Assembly (NCBI GenBank): GCA_030149115.1
Contig: JASBSE010000227.1
Location: 1-5,607 of the forward strand
DNA length: 5,607 bases
Source of the DNA: Winogradskyella sp.
GTDB taxonomy: Bacteria; Bacteroidota; Bacteroidia; Flavobacteriales; Flavobacteriaceae
Reading direction: 5' to 3'
Shown one piece after another: positions 1 through 5,607 of this stretch. Below the pieces are notes generated by a model that was given only the letters and a program-made list of their open reading frames with translations, was not told where the DNA came from and searched no databases. The translations under genes and the position numbers were made by a program. Each line of letters starts with the position of its first letter. Within the stretch, counting starts at the first letter, position 1.

Positions 1-16
1 AAATGTTGGTGTTAAA

Positions 17-50
17 TTGAAAATATATTCCTCTTTAATTCTTAAATTTG
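17..50 (+). promoter_or_regulatory. Candidate Bacteroidota-type promoter of the nqr operon
   Basis: Positions 43-50 read TAAATTTG, an exact match to the TAnnTTTG -7 element used by the primary sigma factor of Bacteroidota. A TTG at 17-19 could serve as the -33 element, with 23 bases between the two, at the long end of the accepted range. Transcription would start around 55-58, giving a leader of about 25-28 bases before the nqrA start. The -7 match is seen directly; promoter activity is inferred. In AT-rich DNA such a match can occur by chance, but its place just upstream of the first gene of the operon supports it. Confidence 0.5.
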
Positions 51-82
51 CACGGATTTTTAGATAACTAATCTTTAACTTT

Positions 83-1432
83 ATGTCAAAAGACATCAGA
101 ATAAAAAAAGGTTTAGATATAAAATTAGTTGGCGAAGCCGATAAAACTACCGAAAATGCTATTGTTAGTAATTTTTATTATATCAGACCAGAAGATTTCC
201 ACAGCATTATTCCAAAGCTTGTTGCAAAAGAAGGTACACATGTTAAAGCAGGTGAAACTTTGTTTTATAACAAGGATAATGAGGCAATGAAATTTGTTTC
301 GCCAGTATCTGGTGAAGTTACAGAAGTGCAACGTGGACCAAGACGTCGTATCGACGCAATAAAAATTACTGCAGATAAAGAGCAAACTTACTTAGATCAT
401 GGTAAGTTTGATATGTCAGCTGATGCAGATAAATTGAAATCACATTTGTTAGCTTCAGGATGTTGGGCTTTTATAAAGCAACGTCCTTATGATGTGGTTG
501 CAAATGCTGATAGCAAACCTAAGGGGATTTTTATTTCAGGTTATGCTAGTGCACCTTTGGCTGCAGACTTAGATTATACGCTTGCAGGTAAGGAGACAGA
601 GCTTCAGGCTGCAGTAACGGCTTTATCAAAACTTACTGAGGGACAGGTTCATGTTTCTGTAGGGAGCACCAACTCTCCGTTAGCAGGTTTAAATGATGTT
701 ACAGTTCATAAAGTTTCTGGGCCACATCCATCTGGTAATGTAGGTACTTTGATTAATAAGATAGACCCTGTTAATAAAGGAGAAGTAGTTTGGACTGTAA
801 ATGCACAAGATTTAGTTATCATAGGTGAGTTATTGTTAACAGGGAAGTTTAATGCTGAGCGTATAGTAGCTCTAGCAGGATCATCTGTTAAGAAACCTAG
901 GTATTTCAGAACAAAAATTGGTTCTGAAGTTGCTACTATGGTATACGACAATGGTGTAGACAAAGATGGTAATGACAGAATTATCTCAGGAAATGTGTTG
1001 ACAGGTAAAAAAGTAGCGCCAGATGGAGCTTTAGATTACTATAGTAATGTAATCACAGTAATTCCTGAAGGTGATGATTATGAATTTTTTGGATGGAACA
1101 AACCTGTATTTAATAAGATTTCTACATCTAGAGCCTTAACCTTTTCATGGTTAAATCCTAAGAAAAAATACGATTTAGATACTAATACAAATGGCGAGCA
1201 CCGTGCTTTTGTGGTAACAGGTAGTTACGAAGAAGTTTTTCCACTAGATATCTACCCAATGCAAATTTTAAAAGCATGTATGTACAGTGATTTAGATGAA
1301 ATGGAAGCACTTGGTATGTATGAAGTTGCGCCAGAAGATTTTGCTTTAACAGAATTTATATGTGTGTCTAAACAACCACATCAAAAGATAATAAGAGAAG
1401 GATTAGACTTAATGCTTAAAGAAATAGGATAA
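83..1432 (+). CDS. nqrA: Na+-translocating NADH:quinone oxidoreductase subunit A
   Basis: NqrA is the large peripheral, cytoplasmic subunit of Na+-NQR. It carries no tightly bound redox cofactor and has been linked to quinone or inhibitor binding near NqrB. The 449-residue product is close to the roughly 446 residues of Vibrio NqrA and has no membrane segment. Visible family features are the N-terminal KKGLDIKL stretch (8-15), a barrel-sandwich region shared with RnfC (about 43-95, with SPVSGEV at 73-79), the GPHPSGNVG motif (213-221), and a C-terminal region with VFPLDIYP (385-392) followed by FIC near 435-437. The ATG at 83 is chosen because the MSKDIRIKKGLDI N-terminus fits the family, and little room exists upstream. 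No Shine-Dalgarno sequence is visible, as is usual in Bacteroidota. It is the first gene of the operon, and its TAA stop overlaps the nqrB ATG by one base. Confidence 0.97.
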   Translation: MSKDIRIKKGLDIKLVGEADKTTENAIVSNFYYIRPEDFHSIIPKLVAKEGTHVKAGETLFYNKDNEAMKFVSPVSGEVTEVQRGPRRRIDAIKITADKEQTYLDHGKFDMSADADKLKSHLLASGCWAFIKQRPYDVVANADSKPKGIFISGYASAPLAADLDYTLAGKETELQAAVTALSKLTEGQVHVSVGSTNSPLAGLNDVTVHKVSGPHPSGNVGTLINKIDPVNKGEVVWTVNAQDLVIIGELLLTGKFNAERIVALAGSSVKKPRYFRTKIGSEVATMVYDNGVDKDGNDRIISGNVLTGKKVAPDGALDYYSNVITVIPEGDDYEFFGWNKPVFNKISTSRALTFSWLNPKKKYDLDTNTNGEHRAFVVTGSYEEVFPLDIYPMQILKACMYSDLDEMEALGMYEVAPEDFALTEFICVSKQPHQKIIREGLDLMLKEIG

Positions 1433-2655
1433 TGGGTTTAAAACAAAATTTACACAATTTTAAAGAGAAGAACAAAGACAAGAAGTGGCTTCCAGGTTTT
1501 AATGCCCTTTTTACGTTTTTATATATGCCAAATGAGACCACGCATAATGGTACTCATATAAAGGCGGCTGACGACCTTAAGCGTACAATGAATACTGTAA
1601 TCATGGCTTTAGTACCATGCTTAATATTCGGTATGTTTAATGCAGGTTATCAACATCATTTAGCACAAGGACTTATAGAATCTGCAGATGGATTCTTTGG
1701 AACTTCTTTCTGGACATGGGATAACTTTGTTATTGGTCTTTGGAAAGTATTACCATTGGTAATAGTGTCTTACGGAGTTGGTCTTGCAGTAGAATTTATT
1801 TTTGCAATTATCAAAGGTCACGAAGTAGAAGAAGGTTACTTAGTAACAGGTATGTTAGTGCCATTAATTGTACCAGTAGATATTCCATTATGGATGTTAG
1901 CTGTAGCAGTTGTTTTTGGTGTTGTAATAGGTAAAGAAGTTTTTGGTGGTACTGGGATGAATATTCTTAACCCAGCATTAACAATCAGAGCATTTTTATT
2001 CTTTGCATATCCAACTTGGATGTCTGGTGACAAAGTTTGGGTACATGGAGCGGTAGAAAGAGACCAAGCTATTGCAGCAGGTCAGAGTTTGGATGCTATT
2101 TCTGGTGAAACCATATTGGGTAGTTTAGCTCAGAATAAAGCTGTAGGATATGAAGTTATGGATATGTTTTACGGAATTATCCCTGGTTCTGTAGGTGAGA
2201 CTTCAACATTGTTAATTTTATTAGGTGGGTTATTCCTAATATTTACTAAGATTGGAAGCTGGAGAATCATGTTATCTTCAGTAATAGGGGCTTTAGTAAT
2301 GGGATTAATTTTTAACGGAGTTGTTAGTTCTGGTTGGATTACTGAATCTAGTAAATTCTACGGTTTAATGAACACAGAATTCTGGCATCATCTTCTGATA
2401 GGTGGATTTGCATTTGGTACTGTGTTTATGGCTACAGATCCTGTAACGGCATCTCAAACTACTAAGGGTAAATGGATATATGGTTTCTTAGTAGGATTTA
2501 TATCTATTATGATCCGTGTATTTAATCCAGCTTACCCAGAAGGTGTAATGTTAGCGATATTATTAATGAACGTTTTTGCACCAACAATTGACCATTATGT
2601 GGTACAAGGTAATGTGAAGAAAAGAATGAAACGTGTTAAAGTAAAAACAGCATAA
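1432..2655 (+). CDS. nqrB: Na+-translocating NADH:quinone oxidoreductase subunit B (FMN- and riboflavin-binding membrane subunit)
   Basis: NqrB is the main integral membrane subunit, related to RnfD. In the family it holds a covalently bound FMN and a riboflavin, and forms the quinone-reducing and Na+-conducting part. The product has 407 residues (Vibrio about 415). About ten hydrophobic segments are visible, roughly 53-73, 99-128, 134-150, 152-170, 182-195, 259-275, 277-299, 318-338, 348-365 and 370-390, after a polar, lysine-rich N-terminus. The KEVFGGTG and NPAL motifs (168-175, 180-183) and PGSVGETSTL (251-260) are family signatures. The likely FMN acceptor is Thr227 in DAISGET (221-227), corresponding to the SGAT motif of Vibrio. 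The C-terminus is strongly basic (KKRMKRVKVK), which suggests it is cytoplasmic. The ATG overlaps the nqrA stop (TAATG), which points to translational coupling. Confidence 0.97.
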   Translation: MGLKQNLHNFKEKNKDKKWLPGFNALFTFLYMPNETTHNGTHIKAADDLKRTMNTVIMALVPCLIFGMFNAGYQHHLAQGLIESADGFFGTSFWTWDNFVIGLWKVLPLVIVSYGVGLAVEFIFAIIKGHEVEEGYLVTGMLVPLIVPVDIPLWMLAVAVVFGVVIGKEVFGGTGMNILNPALTIRAFLFFAYPTWMSGDKVWVHGAVERDQAIAAGQSLDAISGETILGSLAQNKAVGYEVMDMFYGIIPGSVGETSTLLILLGGLFLIFTKIGSWRIMLSSVIGALVMGLIFNGVVSSGWITESSKFYGLMNTEFWHHLLIGGFAFGTVFMATDPVTASQTTKGKWIYGFLVGFISIMIRVFNPAYPEGVMLAILLMNVFAPTIDHYVVQGNVKKRMKRVKVKTA

Positions 2656-2658
2656 AAC

Positions 2659-3447
2659 ATGGCAGTTAATACAGAAAAAAATTCGTACACAGTCATCTTT
2701 GCTATCGGAATGGTAGTTATAGTAGGTGTTATATTGGCAGGTTTGTTTAGTTGGACCAAGCCAATGATTACTCAAAATGAGGAAATTGAAAAGCAACAAA
2801 ACATCCTTTACGCAATGGGTATTAACGAAAATGATGAGTCTAGTGCCGTTTTCGTATCTACCGATGTTGCTCCAGAAGAATTTGCTAGCAATATAAAAGA
2901 ACAAATGGTTATCACAGTTGATGCTAACGGTAAGATGTTAAAGAGTCAAACACGTGATGAATACATGGCCGAAAATAATAAAGAGCCTTATTTGATTGAT
3001 ATTAAAAAACAAAAGTCTAACGCTAAAGCTGGTGAACCAAGACAATTACCATTATTTATAGGTGAAAAAGACGGTGAAAAAATATACGTTGCGCCTATTT
3101 ATGGTAAAGGACTTTGGGATGCTATTTGGGGCTATGTAGCAATGGATGAAGATATGGTTGTACAAGGTGCTTATTTTGACCATAAAGGGGAAACTCCAGG
3201 TTTAGGTGCTAACATTAAGCAACGTTTCTTTATGGACGATTTCTATGGAGAGCATTTGTTAACTGATACTGGTGTTTTCAAAGGAATAACAGTTGCTAAA
3301 GGTAATGCTGATCCTAAGAATGAAAATAAAACAGATAATGAGGTTGATGCTATAGCTGGTGCTACAATTACTGGTGATGGTGTAACTGCAATGATAAAAA
3401 GTGATTTAAAGTTGTACGTACCTTATTTTAAATCTTTAAAAAATTAA
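2659..3447 (+). CDS. nqrC: Na+-translocating NADH:quinone oxidoreductase subunit C (covalent FMN subunit)
   Basis: NqrC, a relative of RnfG, carries a covalently attached FMN that relays electrons to NqrB on the outer face of the membrane. The 262-residue product (Vibrio about 257) has one N-terminal membrane anchor at about 10-32, followed by a soluble, presumably periplasmic domain. The FMN_bind region shows PIYGKGLW (146-153), HKGETPGLG (175-183) and the flavinylation motif DAIAGAT (230-236), making Thr236 the expected FMN attachment site through a phosphoester bond. Attachment needs the transferase ApbE, which is not encoded in this window. The ATG lies 3 bases after the nqrB stop. The stop overlaps a TAAAA sequence just upstream of this start, resembling the A-rich initiation context described in Flavobacterium. 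No truncation or frameshift is seen. Confidence 0.97.
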   Translation: MAVNTEKNSYTVIFAIGMVVIVGVILAGLFSWTKPMITQNEEIEKQQNILYAMGINENDESSAVFVSTDVAPEEFASNIKEQMVITVDANGKMLKSQTRDEYMAENNKEPYLIDIKKQKSNAKAGEPRQLPLFIGEKDGEKIYVAPIYGKGLWDAIWGYVAMDEDMVVQGAYFDHKGETPGLGANIKQRFFMDDFYGEHLLTDTGVFKGITVAKGNADPKNENKTDNEVDAIAGATITGDGVTAMIKSDLKLYVPYFKSLKN

Positions 3448-3453
3448 TAGAAC

Positions 3454-4086
3454 ATGGCTAAAGACAGTAAATTAATTTTAGATCCATTAGCAGATAATAA
3501 CCCAATTACTATCCAGGTTCTTGGTATTTGTTCGGCATTGGCAATTACTGCAGAATTAGAGGCATCAATAGTAATGTCTATTTCTGTACTATTTGTGTTA
3601 GGTGTTGGTAATGTTGTAATCTCGTTAATGAGAAACATTATTCCTTCAAAAATTAGAATTATCGTTCAGCTAATTGTAGTTGCAACATTAGTAATCATAG
3701 TAGATTTAATTCTAAAAGCCTTCGCTTATGAATTAAGTAAAACGCTTTCCGTTTTTGTTGGACTTATAATTACTAACTGTATTATTATGGGACGTTTCGA
3801 GGCTTTTGCCTTAGGAAATGGGCCTTGGAGATCTTTCTTAGATGGTATAGGTAATGCTTTAGGTTACGGAATTATTCTTGTTATAGTAGGTTTCTTTAGA
3901 GAGTTACTAGGGTCAGGTACTTTATTAGGTTTTCCAGTTTTAGGAGACCCTATTGAAAAGACTGGTCTTTACGGTTTGGGATATGAAAATAATGGATTTA
4001 TGCTATTGTCGCCAATGGCACTTATAGTTGTAGGAATCATTATTTGGGTACAACGTTCAAGAAATAAAGATTTAATAGAAGATTAA
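3454..4086 (+). CDS. nqrD: Na+-translocating NADH:quinone oxidoreductase subunit D
   Basis: NqrD is a small integral membrane subunit, homologous to RnfE and to its partner NqrE. The two form an inverted pair that holds an iron-sulfur centre within the membrane, between the NqrF and NqrC redox centres. At 210 residues it matches the usual family length. Six hydrophobic segments are visible, about 15-32, 36-60, 67-90, 97-115, 127-150 and 180-199, with no N-terminal extension. The metal-binding cysteines are Cys26 (in LGICSALA) and Cys109 (in ITNCIIMGR), at the spacing expected for the family. The C-terminal QRSRNK stretch is basic, placing the C-terminus in the cytoplasm by the positive-inside rule. 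The gene starts 6 bases after nqrC, whose TAA is followed directly by an in-frame TAG. It is followed by the only sizeable gap in the operon. Confidence 0.97.
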   Translation: MAKDSKLILDPLADNNPITIQVLGICSALAITAELEASIVMSISVLFVLGVGNVVISLMRNIIPSKIRIIVQLIVVATLVIIVDLILKAFAYELSKTLSVFVGLIITNCIIMGRFEAFALGNGPWRSFLDGIGNALGYGIILVIVGFFRELLGSGTLLGFPVLGDPIEKTGLYGLGYENNGFMLLSPMALIVVGIIIWVQRSRNKDLIED

Positions 4087-4098
4087 TACATAGTGTTT

Positions 4099-4117
4099 TC
4101 CTGATAAGTTTTCAGGA
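4099..4117 (+). other. Small hairpin in the nqrD-nqrE intergenic gap
   Basis: TCCTGA (4099-4104) and TCAGGA (4112-4117) are perfect inverted repeats around a 7-base loop, giving a 6-bp stem in the transcript. The 48-base gap from 4087 to 4134 is the only one longer than 6 bases between these genes. Only a short T run follows (TTT, then C), so it does not look like a strong intrinsic terminator, and nqrE and nqrF must be co-expressed with nqrA-D for a working complex. It might act as an RNA-stability or processing element, or may mean nothing. The pairing is seen directly; any role is a guess. Confidence 0.4.
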
Positions 4118-4134
4118 TTTCAAACTCATAACAT

Positions 4135-4875
4135 ATGGAACATATAGAATTATTTTTCAAATCAATATTTATAGATAACATGGTATTTGCTACATTCCTA
4201 GGAATGTGTTCTTACCTAGCTGTATCTAAAAAAGTATCTACTGCTGTTGGTCTTGGAGCTGCTGTTATCTTTGTATTAGCAATTACAGTACCTCTAAACT
4301 GGCTATTAGATCAATATATATTACAACCTGGAGCATTATCTTGGTTAGGTGATGAATATGCAGCTTACGATTTAAGCTTCTTATCATTTATTATGTTTAT
4401 CGCTACTATTGCTACAATGGTACAACTTGTAGAAATTGTAGTAGAAAAGTTTTCACCTTCACTTTACAACTCATTAGGTATATTTTTACCACTTATTGCT
4501 GTAAACTGTGCCATCTTAGGTGGTTCTTTATTCATGCAATCTAGAGAAATTCCAACTTTAGGATTATCTGCAGTTTATGGAGTAGGATCTGGTATAGGTT
4601 GGTTTTTAGCAATTTTAGCTATTGCTGCAATACGTGAAAAAATTAGATATAGCAGTGTGCCACCAGCATTAAGAGGTTTAGGAATTACGTTTATAATCAC
4701 TGGTTTAATGGCGATTGGTTTTATGAGTTTTGGTGGTATGTTAACAGGTGGAGATGACGAAGCAAAATCTGAAGATAAAACAGCAGCTACAGAGGTAATT
4801 AAAGAAGATGTAAAATCAGATACAGAGGTTAAAACTAACCTTAATGTAGCAGAAACACAAACAAGTAATAGATAG
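4135..4875 (+). CDS. nqrE: Na+-translocating NADH:quinone oxidoreductase subunit E, with acidic C-terminal extension
   Basis: NqrE, homologous to RnfA, pairs with NqrD in inverted topology to hold the intramembrane iron-sulfur centre. The N-terminus (MEHIELFFKSIFIDNM) matches the family start, so the ATG at 4135 is well supported. Six membrane segments are visible, about 10-30, 36-58, 80-100, 112-135, 145-166 and 181-201. The cluster-binding cysteines are Cys25 (LGMCSYLAVSKK) and Cys125 (AVNCAILGG). REKIRYSSVPPALRG (167-181) is a typical cytoplasmic loop. The family core ends near 203, at about the 198-residue length of Vibrio NqrE. The protein then continues for some 43 residues (204-246) rich in Asp, Glu, Lys and Thr, with 11 acidic and 6 basic residues. 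A loop of about 60-80 is also slightly longer than in Vibrio. The positive-inside rule puts the tail in the periplasm. Confidence 0.96.
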   Translation: MEHIELFFKSIFIDNMVFATFLGMCSYLAVSKKVSTAVGLGAAVIFVLAITVPLNWLLDQYILQPGALSWLGDEYAAYDLSFLSFIMFIATIATMVQLVEIVVEKFSPSLYNSLGIFLPLIAVNCAILGGSLFMQSREIPTLGLSAVYGVGSGIGWFLAILAIAAIREKIRYSSVPPALRGLGITFIITGLMAIGFMSFGGMLTGGDDEAKSEDKTAATEVIKEDVKSDTEVKTNLNVAETQTSNR

Positions 4876-4876
4876 T

Positions 4877-5607
4877 ATGATATCATTAGCAGCAAGTACA
4901 ATCGGAACTATAGTAGCAACAGTAACTGCCTTTTTGTTGGTTACAATTATCTTAGTTGCACTATTATTATTTGTAAAACAAAAACTATCACCATCTGGTC
5001 CAGTAAAGATTACTATAAATGGTGAAAAAGAATTAGAAGTAGCTTCAGGAGGTACCCTTTTAAGTACCTTGGGAGGTCAGAAAATATTTTTACCATCTGC
5101 CTGTGGTGGTGGTGGTACTTGCATTCAGTGTGAGTGTCACGTATTATCTGGTGGTGGTGAGGCCTTACCAACAGAAACTCCACACTTTTCAAGAAAAGAA
5201 TTGCAACATGGTGCACGTTTAGCGTGTCAGGTAAAAGTAAAGCAGGATATGGAAATTACCATTCCTGAAGAAATTTTTGGTATTAAAAAATGGGAAGCTG
5301 TTGTTGTACGTAACTATAACGTGGCATCTTTCATCAAGGAATTCGTTGTTGAGATTCCTGAAGATATGAATTATAAAGCAGGTGGATATATTCAGATTGA
5401 AATCCCACCATGTGAAATTAAATATTCAGATATAGATATTACAGCGCATCCAGAAGAACATGATACTCCAGATAAGTTTCAGGCAGAGTGGGATAAGTTT
5501 GGTTTATGGCCTTTAGTTATGAAGAATAACGAAACTGTTGAGCGTGCATATTCTATGGCTTCTTACCCAGCAGAGGGAAGGGAAATTATGCTTAATGTAC
5601 GTATTGC
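4877..5607 (+). CDS. nqrF: Na+-translocating NADH:quinone oxidoreductase subunit F (5' part, cut by the window edge)
   Basis: NqrF is the NADH-oxidising entry subunit, carrying FAD and a [2Fe-2S] centre. The frame from ATG 4877 is open to the window end and gives 243 codons plus two bases; the full protein is normally above 400 residues, so the NADH-binding C-terminal half lies outside. An N-terminal membrane anchor spans about 9-33. A ferredoxin domain follows (about 42-130), with ligands Cys76, Cys82, Cys85 and Cys117 in the CGGGGTCIQC and LACQV motifs. EEIFGIKKWE (131-140) leads into the FAD domain, where KAGGYIQIE (167-175) and RAYSMASYP (223-231, the RxYS FAD motif) are clear. An extra Cys87 sits two residues after the third ligand. 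The region about 183-205 is longer than in Vibrio. The start lies one base after the nqrE TAG, implying coupled translation. The cut is an artefact of the window, not a truncated gene. Confidence 0.96.
   Translation, partial: MISLAASTIGTIVATVTAFLLVTIILVALLLFVKQKLSPSGPVKITINGEKELEVASGGTLLSTLGGQKIFLPSACGGGGTCIQCECHVLSGGGEALPTETPHFSRKELQHGARLACQVKVKQDMEITIPEEIFGIKKWEAVVVRNYNVASFIKEFVVEIPEDMNYKAGGYIQIEIPPCEIKYSDIDITAHPEEHDTPDKFQAEWDKFGLWPLVMKNNETVERAYSMASYPAEGREIMLNVRI

Noticed and set aside
1426..1429. AGGA just before the nqrB start as a Shine-Dalgarno site
   Set aside because: Only two bases separate it from the ATG, too close for normal pairing, and the other genes have no such site, in line with Bacteroidota practice.
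2563..2904. Open frame of 113 codons on the minus strand across the nqrB-nqrC junction
   Set aside because: It is antisense to two clearly conserved genes, is rich in Cys, Phe, Tyr and His as expected of a complement of AT-rich coding DNA, and resembles no family I know.
4099..4120. Hairpin after nqrD as a transcription terminator
   Set aside because: The stem is only 6 bp, with AT pairs at its ends, and only three T residues follow. The downstream genes are needed for the same complex.
4575..4901. Open frame of 108 codons on the minus strand opposite the 3' end of nqrE
   Set aside because: It lies antisense to nqrE and its tail. It is a by-product of the codon bias of the real gene, with no recognisable domain.
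5104..5115. Run of four GGT units as a simple-sequence repeat subject to slippage
   Set aside because: It encodes the conserved GGGG of the ferredoxin cluster loop, so the repeat follows from protein constraint; four trinucleotide units are too few for a likely contingency locus.
83..5607. Rnf complex (rnfCDGEAB) as an alternative identity for the cluster
   Set aside because: The gene order A-B-C-D-E-F, an NqrA without the ferredoxin-like cysteine clusters of RnfC, and a final subunit joining a 2Fe-2S domain to a flavin domain all fit Na+-NQR and not Rnf.

Overview
The window holds one locus: the operon for the sodium-translocating NADH:quinone oxidoreductase (Na+-NQR). Five complete genes, nqrA, nqrB, nqrC, nqrD and nqrE, are followed by the 5' part of nqrF, which runs off the right edge. 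All six lie on the + strand in the canonical order. Nearly every base from 83 to the end is coding. I see no RNA gene, mobile element, CRISPR array or sign of an undescribed system; this is a well-known respiratory complex.

The organism is most likely a member of Bacteroidota, probably Flavobacteriaceae and perhaps marine. The DNA is AT-rich, no start codon has a convincing Shine-Dalgarno sequence, a TAnnTTTG-type -7 promoter element lies ahead of nqrA, and the proteins depart from the Vibrio forms in ways I associate with Bacteroidota (a longer loop in NqrF and a long acidic tail on NqrE). The genus cannot be settled from this window.

Layout: 1-82 is the leader with a candidate promoter; 83-1432 nqrA; 1432-2655 nqrB, overlapping nqrA by one base; 2659-3447 nqrC after 3 bases; 3454-4086 nqrD after 6 bases; a 48-base gap with a small hairpin; 4135-4875 nqrE; and from 4877 nqrF, one base after nqrE. 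The spacing indicates one polycistronic transcript.

Together: NqrF takes electrons from NADH through FAD and a [2Fe-2S] centre. They pass through an iron-sulfur centre held between NqrD and NqrE, to the covalent FMN of NqrC, to the covalent FMN and riboflavin of NqrB, and finally to quinone, with Na+ pumped outward. The key residues are visible in the sequence: four ferredoxin cysteines in NqrF, two paired membrane cysteines in each of NqrD and NqrE, and threonines in flavinylation motifs of NqrB and NqrC. The assembly genes apbE (FMN transferase) and nqrM are not in the window.

The points most worth a second look are the 43-residue acidic C-terminal tail of NqrE, predicted to be periplasmic; the SGET (rather than SGAT) flavinylation motif of NqrB; and the hairpin in the only real intergenic gap.
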